From a virus, in IMG/VR virus record IMGVR_UViG_3300044634_003168, positions 1 to 34,038 of that record: a stretch of DNA of 34,038 bases. One strand, written 5' to 3'. The position numbers and the translations under genes are program-made. Position 1 is the stretch's first letter. Each line of letters opens with the position of its first letter. Shown in pieces: positions 8,752 through 15,101 of the stretch. A model generated the notes under the pieces. The model was not told the origin of the DNA and ran no database searches. It saw only the letters and a program-made list of their open reading frames with translations.

Positions 8752-10371
8752 ATGGCAACTCCAGTTTTAAACAATGGGATATTCCTCCGGGATACCGCTT
8801 ATCAAGCAAGTTCTCATGTGGATTCTTACCACTTGGTGAACATGCTGAAGGATGCTGAGCCTATGGATTTAGGTCCAGTAGACCTTTGGGCTATGGCTCA
8901 AAAAGTAGAAATGCCTCTTTACCAAATGTCAAGCTTTGGTGGCAAAAATGTAATTCAAGTAGATAATGCTCGTGGAGAGTATAGATGGCAGACTCCTGTC
9001 TCTATTGATCTTCCTTACATTGTTGAAGACATTGAGCCAAACACTGCATTCAAAGGTACTGATGGTTCTACATTTAGAATTAAACTTAACAGACGTGAAT
9101 TTGGACATGGTGATATCATCACTTATGACAAATACAACGGAGTTGAGATGTACATTACAGATGAAGATATTCTTCCATTAGGTGATGGTTATGTTTACAC
9201 AGTTCAATTGGTAAACAATGATAACTTCAAATATTTGGATAACAAGTACTTAACTAATGGTACTAAAGTTTTCCGTAAAGGTTCTGCTAGAGGAGAATAT
9301 GGTGAAAGATTTTCTGACATCACAACAAGAACTTCATTCCGTGAGTTCTACAACTTTGTTGGTGGTGCTGAAGCTCATGTTCACTATTCTATCTCATCTC
9401 GTGCTGACTTGATGATTAAAGGTGGAATGAATGCAGATGGTACAGTTCCTGTAACTGAGATCTGGAGAACATTTGACAAGTCTATTCAAGATCCTTCTGT
9501 AGCTTCATTAGAAGATATGATTAAGGTAATGGGTAAAGACAAAGTTAAAAGAGCATTTGATAATGGTGATTTATCAAGAACTTTCTTAACTCAAATGGAA
9601 GCAGCTCACCTTTCTAAAATTGCAACTGACATTGAGACTTATTTAATGTGGGGACAAGGAGGTAGAGTACGTCAAGATGGTCCAGATGATATTAGATTAT
9701 CTGTGGGTCTTTGGAGACAGTTAGATAACTCATTCAAAAGAGTATACAACAAAAATAACTTTACATTGGATTTATTCCGTGGAGAGATCTACAACTTCTT
9801 CAATGGTAAAGTTGAATTCCAAGGTCCAGATCCAAAACGTAGCTTAGTTGTACAAACAGGTATGGGTGGAATGAGAATGGTAAATGAAGCTATCAAAAGA
9901 GAAGCTGTTGCTTCTGGTCTATTGATTCAGGCTGCTGATATCGGTGCAATCACTGGTAAAGGTATGGACTTGAACTTTGGATTTGCTTACACTTCATATG
10001 TAATTCCTTTCTTGGCAAATGTTAAGTTTGTATTGAACCCTGCATTTGACAACATCCATACAAATGATATTGAGAACCCAATCATTGATGGTTTCCCATT
10101 ATCTTCTTACTCATTCATTATTTTTGATATCACTGACAATACAAATGACAACATCTTCTTGTTGAAATTGTCTTGGGATAATCAATTGAAATGGTGGTAT
10201 CAAAATGGTACTATGGACTACATGGGACGTACACAAGGATTCCAGTCTTCTGGACAATTCAATGGGTACCGAGTTATGATGTCTCAAACCATGCCAGCTA
10301 TCTGGGTTAAGGATCCAACTAAAGTCCTTAAGATTGTTATGAGAAACCCTGTTACAGGAGGATCATTCTAA
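8752..10371 (+). CDS. Major capsid protein (HK97-type expected)
   Basis: A 539-aa protein in the place of the major capsid protein, after portal and scaffold. It has the mixed alpha/beta composition of a large HK97-fold capsid protein, with a helical N-terminal part and a Gly/Asp-rich beta region ending in NPVTGGSF. High expression is suggested by the isolated A-rich leader (AAAAACAAATAAAAAATGG), codon use with more CGT and GGT than the neighbours, and the strong terminator directly after it. Size fits crAss-like major capsid proteins (about 500 aa). No N-terminal cleavage site is obvious. The fold itself cannot be proved from sequence alone here. Confidence 0.8.
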   Translation: MATPVLNNGIFLRDTAYQASSHVDSYHLVNMLKDAEPMDLGPVDLWAMAQKVEMPLYQMSSFGGKNVIQVDNARGEYRWQTPVSIDLPYIVEDIEPNTAFKGTDGSTFRIKLNRREFGHGDIITYDKYNGVEMYITDEDILPLGDGYVYTVQLVNNDNFKYLDNKYLTNGTKVFRKGSARGEYGERFSDITTRTSFREFYNFVGGAEAHVHYSISSRADLMIKGGMNADGTVPVTEIWRTFDKSIQDPSVASLEDMIKVMGKDKVKRAFDNGDLSRTFLTQMEAAHLSKIATDIETYLMWGQGGRVRQDGPDDIRLSVGLWRQLDNSFKRVYNKNNFTLDLFRGEIYNFFNGKVEFQGPDPKRSLVVQTGMGGMRMVNEAIKREAVASGLLIQAADIGAITGKGMDLNFGFAYTSYVIPFLANVKFVLNPAFDNIHTNDIENPIIDGFPLSSYSFIIFDITDNTNDNIFLLKLSWDNQLKWWYQNGTMDYMGRTQGFQSSGQFNGYRVMMSQTMPAIWVKDPTKVLKIVMRNPVTGGSF

Positions 10372-10390
10372 TCTACTCTATATAAAAAAC

Positions 10391-10416
10391 AGGGAGGGGG
10401 TAACTCCTCCCTTTTT
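10391..10416 (+). terminator. Intrinsic terminator after the major capsid gene
   Basis: GGGAGGGG (10392-10399) pairs with CTCCTCCC (10404-10411) around the loop GTAA, a GNRA-type tetraloop. One pair is a G-T wobble. A run of five T follows at 10412-10416. This is by far the most GC-rich hairpin in the window and closes the head transcription unit. Confidence 0.9.
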
Positions 10417-10430
10417 ACTTAAGATTTAAT

Positions 10431-10454
10431 AACCAACAAATAAAAACCAACAAA
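10431..10454 (+). promoter_or_regulatory. Duplicated AACCAACAAA leader
   Basis: AACCAACAAA occurs at 10431-10440 and again within 10442-10454, ending directly at the ATG. The next codons (ATGGAAACAAC) also repeat those of the gene at 7464. It looks like an unstructured initiation leader shared by several virion genes. No promoter box of the GTATATTA type is visible in this gap, so transcription may come from read-through past the terminator. Confidence 0.4.
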
Positions 10455-11477
10455 ATGGAAACAACAGATTTTACAATGGTTGAAGTAGGAGTAGGCAGCA
10501 TCAAAAAAACATCAATTGCTGTTAGACCTTACTTTGACAAACAAGCTACTAACATGGGGTTAGAAGAATATGGTATGAGTCTTTTTGACGGAGTAACTCA
10601 TAATGAGCAACTTGCTTGTTTAGAGAATAATGGTGTCATAAGATATATCACAGGATTAAATGAATTTGCTCCTGAAATTAAACTTTTAGATCCAGAACTT
10701 AAAGAAGCAAGAATAAGAGAAATTAGAACTTCAATTGCTGAATTAGAAAAAGAGTTAGCTGCAAATATTATTGATGTTGATGATAAAGATTTTTGGAACA
10801 AAGTAAAATTACTTAAACCTGACAATTCAGAATTTTGGAATAAAATAGAAATGTCATGTGGTAATGAACCAGTATATCTTGATCCTCTTAAACCATTTGA
10901 TAGAATTAAACTTCATGCTATTGAAGCAGGAGGATTTGCAATGATATCAAAAAGTTATGATGATGCAAGATCTAAAGCTGTTCCACCTAAATTTTATTTA
11001 GATAAAGAAGAAGAAACTGTAATGGTAAGAACTGAATACAAAAAAATCAGAAACAAAGCTTACTCAGAATTACAAAAATTATATGATAAAAACAGTACTA
11101 AATTATTTTACATTGCTAAAGTAGTTGATGCAAACTCTACACAGTATAGAAAATCAACACCATTGGATGTTATCTATGAAAATATGGATAGATATATTTC
11201 AGGAGATGGTGCTGAATCTAACAAAGAAAGAGCAGCAAAAACATTTATTGATGCAGTTAATTTAGATATGGAAACACTAAAAATTAAATCAATTGTACGT
11301 GATTCCAGTTTTTTTAAGTATATTATTAATAAGCCTGATGGATATATCTACCATGCTAAGTCAAATAGCTTACTAGGTAGAAATGTATCTGATGTTATAG
11401 AACACTTAAAAAATCCTTTACATGAGGATCTTTTAAAGGATCTTAACCAAGCTTGTGAGAAATATTGGAACACTTAA
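10455..11477 (+). CDS. Conserved-type head-region protein, function unknown
   Basis: A 340-aa protein immediately downstream of the capsid gene and its terminator. It is mixed alpha/beta, with a helical pair at about residues 83-115 (ARIREIRTSIAELEKELAAN) and several FWNK segments (DFWNKVKLL, EFWNKIEMS) that look like a short internal repeat. The C-terminus is hydrophilic and helical. Crassvirales encode structural proteins in this place, so a virion role is plausible, for example head decoration or assembly. I do not recognise a domain with known chemistry. Its leader matches that of the scaffold-like gene. Confidence 0.65.
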   Translation: METTDFTMVEVGVGSIKKTSIAVRPYFDKQATNMGLEEYGMSLFDGVTHNEQLACLENNGVIRYITGLNEFAPEIKLLDPELKEARIREIRTSIAELEKELAANIIDVDDKDFWNKVKLLKPDNSEFWNKIEMSCGNEPVYLDPLKPFDRIKLHAIEAGGFAMISKSYDDARSKAVPPKFYLDKEEETVMVRTEYKKIRNKAYSELQKLYDKNSTKLFYIAKVVDANSTQYRKSTPLDVIYENMDRYISGDGAESNKERAAKTFIDAVNLDMETLKIKSIVRDSSFFKYIINKPDGYIYHAKSNSLLGRNVSDVIEHLKNPLHEDLLKDLNQACEKYWNT

Positions 11478-11489
11478 ATTAAAAATAAA

Positions 11490-11891
11490 ATGGCAACTAA
11501 AATGAAAAAGTATAATAATGGTGGTGCTGCTAATTCACAACTACGTCCTGTTGATGACAAGACAACTAAGCAGGCTTCTAAGTATAGAATAGGTGGTGCT
11601 ATTAAAAAGAAAAAGTATGGTGTAGGCGGACCAACAACTAAATCTAATTCTACACCTATGGAACAAAGTTCTGAACCTAATACACCTCCTATAGGATCTA
11701 ATAAACTTACAGGAAATCCTAGGTTTAAAACAGGTGGTATGGTTAATACTAATGCTAAATTAGTAGCAGATAAAACTCCTGGATCTAAAGGTGTTAAATC
11801 TGGTGTTAATTCAAAAATTAAAGCTTCTACTAAAGCAAAAGGTAAAACTGGTGGTACTAACAAATCAGTAGCTAAACCTAAAAAAGGATAA
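11490..11891 (+). CDS. Small basic protein with repeated aromatic-x-x-Gly-Gly motifs
   Basis: A 133-aa, Lys/Gly/Thr-rich, probably disordered protein. It carries five copies of a short motif around Gly-Gly: KYNNGGA, KYRIGGA, KYGVGGP, RFKTGGM and GKTGGT. Motifs of the same form recur in the small proteins at 12977 and 13324 and in the giant virion protein starting at 31083. The copies are spaced by disordered Lys-rich linkers, as in a protein with repeated docking or processing sites. The last base of its stop codon is the A of the next ATG (TAATG). A minus-strand frame of 146 codons opposite it is a by-product of the composition. Function unknown; a packaged basic internal protein is one possibility. 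Confidence 0.7.
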   Translation: MATKMKKYNNGGAANSQLRPVDDKTTKQASKYRIGGAIKKKKYGVGGPTTKSNSTPMEQSSEPNTPPIGSNKLTGNPRFKTGGMVNTNAKLVADKTPGSKGVKSGVNSKIKASTKAKGKTGGTNKSVAKPKKG

Positions 11892-12229
11892 TGCCAAAAG
11901 ATGCATGTTATCATAGAGTAAAAGCACAGTATGCTGTGTTTCCTTCAGCAAGGGCTTCTCAAGCTATTGCAAAATGTAGGAAAGGATCAGGTACTGTGAG
12001 AAAAACTAAAGAGGGTTCAAACCTCAAAAGATGGCAAGCAGAAAAGTGGCAAGATACTAAATCAGGAAAACCTTGTGGTGCCGGTGGTAAAAATGAATAC
12101 TGCCGGCCTACAAAAAGAGTATCAAAGGATACTCCTAAAACAAAGTATGAACTAACTCCTTCTAAACTAGCTGCTAAGAAAGCTGAGAAGTCTAGAGTAG
12201 GTATGGGAAGAAGAGTTAAAAAAGCATAG
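11891..12229 (+). CDS. Basic DUF5872-like protein
   Basis: A 112-aa protein with two conserved-looking blocks. The first is ACYHRVKAQYAVFPSARASQ followed by AIAKCRK (residues 5-31). The second runs from LKRWQAEKWQDTKSGKPCG to YCRPTKRVSKDTPKT (residues 45-84). From memory these resemble a family (DUF5872) found in marine phages and in large algal DNA viruses such as chloroviruses, function unknown. Cysteines at 6, 29, 62 and 71 could bind a metal. The C-terminus is Lys/Arg-rich. It sits in a series of tiny basic genes downstream of the capsid gene, so a virion or DNA-binding role is likely. The family name is recalled, not searched. Confidence 0.72.
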   Translation: MPKDACYHRVKAQYAVFPSARASQAIAKCRKGSGTVRKTKEGSNLKRWQAEKWQDTKSGKPCGAGGKNEYCRPTKRVSKDTPKTKYELTPSKLAAKKAEKSRVGMGRRVKKA

Positions 12230-12231
12230 TT

Positions 12232-12456
12232 ATGGCAATAAAAAAATCAACTACTAAAAAAGCAAGTGTTAGTAAAACATCAGCACCAATTAAAGTTTCT
12301 CAATCAGCAAAGGCAGAAATGAGAAAATGGGAAATTGAATCTGACTTGAATACATTAAAAAGAGCAGATGATATTAGAAAGGATGCTAAAAGAATGAGAG
12401 ATATACAAAATCTTGCTAAAGAACAAATGAATGTTTTAAAAAACTTTAGTAAGTAA
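12232..12456 (+). CDS. Small basic helical protein
   Basis: A 74-aa protein with a Lys/Ser/Thr-rich disordered N-terminus (residues 1-25) and a single long charged helix (KAEMRKWEIESDLNTLKRAD onward). It follows its neighbour after two bases and precedes the next after two. It is part of the basic-protein cassette. The shape, a basic tail plus a helix, fits a nucleic-acid-binding or scaffold peptide, but no family is recognised. Confidence 0.65.
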   Translation: MAIKKSTTKKASVSKTSAPIKVSQSAKAEMRKWEIESDLNTLKRADDIRKDAKRMRDIQNLAKEQMNVLKNFSK

Positions 12457-12458
12457 TT

Positions 12459-12722
12459 ATGGCAAGAGTAACTGCCGGTGGTGAAAAGCACAAGATTTAC
12501 AAAAAGACCAATAAAATTGGTGAAGGTAAACCTGGTGATATAATGGTTAATCATCCTACAAAAGATAAAGGAATTTGGGATACAATTAATCTTACCAAGA
12601 AAGCAGGAGCAAAAACTGTAAAGCAAGGAGTAGCAGCAACTAAAAAATGGCATAAAGAAAATCCATATCCTAAAAAGAAAAAAGATGGCAAAGTCTCCAG
12701 CATGGCAAAGAAAAGAAGGTAA
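12459..12722 (+). CDS. Small basic conserved-type protein
   Basis: An 87-aa protein with a block that looks well conserved in style: GDIMVNHPTKDKGIWDTINL, then TKKAGAKTVKQGVAATKKWH. The block reads like a compact fold rather than disorder, and ends in a Lys-rich tail. I have the impression of similar proteins in other environmental phages but cannot name the family. Its last 38 bases overlap the next gene in a different frame. Probably a virion or DNA-associated small protein, by its neighbours. Confidence 0.68.
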   Translation: MARVTAGGEKHKIYKKTNKIGEGKPGDIMVNHPTKDKGIWDTINLTKKAGAKTVKQGVAATKKWHKENPYPKKKKDGKVSSMAKKRR

Positions 12723-12966
12723 GAATCCAGAAGGAGGTCTTAATGCTAAAGGAGTGGCAAGTTATAGAGCAGCTAATCCTGGTAGTAAACTTAAGACAGC
12801 TGTAACTACAAAACCTTCTAAACTTGATCCAGATAGTAAGTCTGCTAAAAGAAGAAAATCTTTTTGTGCTAGGATGAGTGGGATGAAGAAAAAACTAACA
12901 AGCTCTAAGACAGCTAATGATCCTGATTCAAGGATTAATAAGTCTTTAAGAAAATGGAACTGTTAA
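12685..12966 (+). CDS. Basic DUF6321-like protein
   Basis: A 93-aa protein whose whole length reads as one conserved family: AWQRKEGKNPEGGLNAKGVA at residues 6-25, then KRRKSFCARMSGMKKK at about 55-70, and DPDSRINKSLRKWNC at the end. From memory this is the pattern of DUF6321, common in marine phages and also seen in large eukaryotic viruses, with no known function. The final WNC is typical of the family. The start at 12685 lies within the preceding gene; it gives the full conserved N-terminus, so this start is preferred. The family name is recalled, not searched. Confidence 0.75.
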   Translation: MAKSPAWQRKEGKNPEGGLNAKGVASYRAANPGSKLKTAVTTKPSKLDPDSKSAKRRKSFCARMSGMKKKLTSSKTANDPDSRINKSLRKWNC

Positions 12967-12976
12967 TTTATATATT

Positions 12977-13321
12977 ATGAAAACAACAAATAAAAAAACT
13001 GTTAAGTCAGTTGCAAAAATGAAAGAAGGTGGTGCAAAAAAATGTCCACCTGGATATTGTCCTGCTGGTGGGGCAGGTGCAGGTGGTGGTTGTGTATATT
13101 GTGGTGGTGCAAAATGGGCTGGAAGAATTCTTACTGCAGGTTTAACTGCTTTAGGTAATAAGGTATTTAAAGATGCATCAAAAAGTTCTGCAGAAAAAGC
13201 TGCTGCTAAAGAAGCTGCTAAAGCAGAACAGAATACACCTGCCGCAAAATTTACAAAAGGTCTTGAGAATAAATTAAAAACTCAAAAAAGAGGTGGTAGT
13301 GTAAAATCTAAAAAGAAATAA
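12977..13321 (+). CDS. Small basic Gly-Gly-motif protein with Cys cluster
   Basis: A 114-aa protein. The N-terminus carries KMKEGGAKKC, followed by a Gly-rich cysteine cluster (C23, C28, C39, C42) that could bind zinc. Next comes an Ala-rich hydrophobic to amphipathic helix (WAGRILTAGLTALGNKVFKD) and a Lys/Ala-rich helix. It ends in KRGGSVKSKKK, a second Gly-Gly site. The helix is long enough to associate with a membrane, but it is also consistent with a small soluble helix. It shares MKEGGAK with the next gene, so the two may be diverged relatives or share a partner. Confidence 0.65.
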   Translation: MKTTNKKTVKSVAKMKEGGAKKCPPGYCPAGGAGAGGGCVYCGGAKWAGRILTAGLTALGNKVFKDASKSSAEKAAAKEAAKAEQNTPAAKFTKGLENKLKTQKRGGSVKSKKK

Positions 13322-13323
13322 TT

Positions 13324-13551
13324 ATGAAAAAGTTAGGTTGCGCTAAATGTGGTGGTGCCATGAAAAAAATGAAAAATGGTGGACAAACTATTGTTGGTAT
13401 GCCTGGATATAATGCTACTACTAATCCAATACAAATGAAAGAAGGTGGAGCTAAACCAAGTATGGTAGAAGCAGTAAAAACTGGATGCCCTCCTGGATTA
13501 GCAAGATTGTCTAATGGTAAATGTGGTCAAAGACCTTTATACGGAGGATAG
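13324..13551 (+). CDS. Small Gly-Gly-motif protein with Cys pairs
   Basis: A 75-aa protein with C6-x2-C9 near the N-terminus, then KMKNGGQ, QMKEGGAK, a C55PPGLARLSNGKC67 segment and a C-terminal YGG. The MKEGGAK stretch is shared with the preceding gene, and the CPPG element also resembles CPPGYC there. It starts two bases after that gene. Its end contains GGAGG, which lies just before the next ATG. Function unknown; it belongs to the basic cassette. Confidence 0.62.
   Translation: MKKLGCAKCGGAMKKMKNGGQTIVGMPGYNATTNPIQMKEGGAKPSMVEAVKTGCPPGLARLSNGKCGQRPLYGG
13543..13547 (+). promoter_or_regulatory. Shine-Dalgarno-like GGAGG deciding the next start
   Basis: GGAGG ends six bases before the ATG at 13554. 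It is also coding sequence for the C-terminal Gly-Gly of the preceding protein. Most starts in this window lack such a site, so it may be fortuitous, but it supports the start at 13554 over the in-frame ATG at 13521. Confidence 0.35.
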
Positions 13552-13553
13552 TC

Positions 13554-13748
13554 ATGGCAACTAAAAAGAAACCTTCAGCTGGACTAACAAAAAAAGAAAA
13601 GTCATCAGTTGCTAAAAAAGCAAGAGCTGGAAAAGATATTGGTAAGAAAGGTAAAAGTTTTGCTGATGTAGCTGCTGCTGCAGGTGGTGGTGAAAAAGGT
13701 AAAAGAATTGCTGCCGCTGCAATGTGGAAAAATATTAAAAGAGGATAA
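13554..13748 (+). CDS. Small basic Ala/Gly/Lys-rich protein
   Basis: A 64-aa protein, MATKKKPSAGLTKKEKSSVA at the start, then a block GKSFADVAAAAGGGEKGKRI and a final AAAAMWKNIKRG. The start at 13554 is chosen because it follows the previous stop and begins MATKKK like its neighbours; a longer frame from 13521 would overlap that gene and adds unconvincing sequence. The Lys/Ala composition resembles histone-tail or DNA-compacting peptides. No family is named with confidence. Confidence 0.6.
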   Translation: MATKKKPSAGLTKKEKSSVAKKARAGKDIGKKGKSFADVAAAAGGGEKGKRIAAAAMWKNIKRG

Positions 13749-13749
13749 A

Positions 13750-13875
13750 ATGAAAAAAAGTAACACATCAAAAAGTACTACTAAAAATGCTAAATTAGCT
13801 GCAGTAGCACCTCCTAAAAATAAAATTACAAGAGCTGATGTTCTTACAAGAATTCTTAAAAAGAAAAAAAAATAA
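13750..13875 (+). CDS. Very small basic protein
   Basis: A 41-aa protein, Lys/Ser/Thr-rich at the start with ITRADVLTRILKKKKK at the end. It begins one base after the preceding stop; an earlier in-frame ATG at 13684 lies wholly inside the preceding gene and is rejected. It ends three bases before the connector-like gene. As the last of the tiny basic series it is plausible as a real gene, but short low-complexity frames like this can be fortuitous. Confidence 0.5.
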   Translation: MKKSNTSKSTTKNAKLAAVAPPKNKITRADVLTRILKKKKK

Positions 13876-13878
13876 GAG

Positions 13879-14577
13879 ATGCTTAATAGTACTATCACTA
13901 TAAAGATAAAACAAAGACTTAATAAGCTTGACAGTCAAGATTATGATAATATAACTTGCTGGCAAATTGTTGAGGCTTTTAATAAAGCTCAGGTTGAATG
14001 GACCCGTAGACAACTTCATGGTATTAATATTACTAAAGAAGGTGATGAGGGTTCAACAAGAAGAAAGGATGATTTACAAATTTTACTTCAGACATTTGAT
14101 TTAACTATAGCGGATAAAGAATATTATTATACAAGTTCTCTTCCTAATGACTATTTGCAATGGAAAAGAGTTGATGTTCTAACTAGAAAGGGTTGTTGTG
14201 ATAAAAGACCTATGATGGTATATCTTGCTGAAGAAGGCAACTTAAGAGAACTTCTTAGAGATAAAGCAAAACAACCAAGTTTTGAATGGGCAGAAACTTT
14301 TGCAACATTAAAAGGAGGTCAAGTAAATATCTACACAAACGGAGAATTTAACATTGATGAAGCTGACCTTATCTACTATAGACAGCCCATTAAGATACAA
14401 ATAGATGGTTGTGTAGATCCTTATACCAATCTTGCTTCAACAGCAAATATAGAATGTGAATTTAAAGATGATATAATAGAATTATTAATAGATGAAGCAG
14501 CTAGTATAATTGCTGGAGATATTGAATCAGGTAATCAATTTTCTAGAGGTACAGAAGGTGCAGAAAGAAATAACTAA
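13879..14577 (+). CDS. Probable head-tail connector (adaptor/ring) protein
   Basis: A 232-aa protein with a helical N-terminal part (IKIKQRLNKLDSQDYDNITC, then WQIVEAFNKAQVEWTRRQL), a beta-rich middle and an acidic helical C-terminus (DDIIELLIDEAASIIAGDIE). Connector proteins that sit below the portal in podoviruses have this size and layout: a helical bundle gripping the portal plus extended beta loops. A similar protein is encoded in the structural block of crAss-like phages. It is the first gene after the tiny basic cassette and precedes the Dps-like gene by five bases. The assignment is from style and position. Confidence 0.5.
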   Translation: MLNSTITIKIKQRLNKLDSQDYDNITCWQIVEAFNKAQVEWTRRQLHGINITKEGDEGSTRRKDDLQILLQTFDLTIADKEYYYTSSLPNDYLQWKRVDVLTRKGCCDKRPMMVYLAEEGNLRELLRDKAKQPSFEWAETFATLKGGQVNIYTNGEFNIDEADLIYYRQPIKIQIDGCVDPYTNLASTANIECEFKDDIIELLIDEAASIIAGDIESGNQFSRGTEGAERNN

Positions 14578-14582
14578 TAAAA

Positions 14583-15035
14583 ATGGAAAAACCTAGAATG
14601 TTAAAAAGAGATGATTCATCAAGTGCATCATACTCAAGAGTTCCTGCAGGTAGTAGTTGTGATACTATGACAGCGGCATGTGTATCTGAATTAATGAATG
14701 CTGGAACAAGTTTTCACAAACTTCATTTAAAAGTTTCTGGTGCTGGATCTTATGCTGCACATAAAGCTCTTAATGATTTATATGATGCCTTACCAGGGCA
14801 TGCTGATGATTTAGCTGAAGGATATCAAGGAGCTTCAAGTAAGTTGCTTAGTTATTCTGAAAGCAGTCCAAGAAAACTAGATACAGTAGCTGATGCTATA
14901 TCATACTTAAATGATATGACAGCAATGGTAAATGGTCTACAGGCTAAAATGCCATACTCAGAAATAGTAAATGACTTAGATACTATCAAGTCAACAATTA
15001 ATTCTGCAAGATATAAATTAACTTTTTTGAAATAA
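14583..15035 (+). CDS. Dps/ferritin-like protein (DUF5856-like)
   Basis: A 150-aa helical protein matching the Dps/ferritin fold. The segment HKLHLKVSGAGSYAAHKALN, then DLYDALPGHADDLAEGYQG, corresponds to the Dps pattern around helices A and B. H48, H60, D75 and E79 have the same spacing (12, 15 and 4 residues) as ligands H31, H43, D58 and E62 of Listeria Dps. The place of the fifth ligand (Asp47) is N64. The first 30 residues are a Ser-rich tail. Dps proteins form hollow 12-mers that oxidise and store iron and bind DNA. From memory, a phage family DUF5856 has this look. In this structural operon the protein may protect or compact phage DNA, or be a virion part. The fold is fairly sure; activity and role are inference. 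Confidence 0.75.
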   Translation: MEKPRMLKRDDSSSASYSRVPAGSSCDTMTAACVSELMNAGTSFHKLHLKVSGAGSYAAHKALNDLYDALPGHADDLAEGYQGASSKLLSYSESSPRKLDTVADAISYLNDMTAMVNGLQAKMPYSEIVNDLDTIKSTINSARYKLTFLK

Positions 15036-15053
15036 ATTTGGATATTTAAAAAC

Positions 15054-15069
15054 TTTTGAGTATATTATA
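15054..15069 (+). promoter_or_regulatory. Candidate phage promoter before the 462-aa virion gene
   Basis: The 66-base gap contains TTTTGAGTATATTATA, followed by an AT-only stretch and an A-rich leader ending at the ATG. The core GTATATTA is identical to that in the gaps at 7429, 19506 and 23394. Its position before a gene with its own terminator suggests a strong separate unit. Confidence 0.5.
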
Positions 15070-15101
15070 CTATATATATTTATTAACTAAAACAAAAAAC
15101 A

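Noticed and set aside
11474-11914. Minus-strand frame of 146 codons opposite the 133-aa basic gene
   Set aside because: It mirrors a Gly/Thr/Lys-rich coding region, has no family resemblance and would overlap a whole well-spaced plus-strand gene.
12729-12805. Perfect AAGGAGGT followed by an ATG at 12743
   Set aside because: The ATG is out of frame with the DUF6321-like gene and opens only a frame of about 20 codons. The match comes from the coding of a conserved Glu-Gly-Gly segment.
13521-13553. Longer start at 13521 for the 64-aa basic protein
   Set aside because: The extension lies inside the preceding gene and adds residues unlike the MATKK-type starts of the neighbours; the ATG at 13554 has a GGAGG just upstream.
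15061-15082. Alternating AT stretch as a replication origin
   Set aside because: It is short, without repeats of a binding site, and is better explained as the AT-rich part of a promoter and leader.
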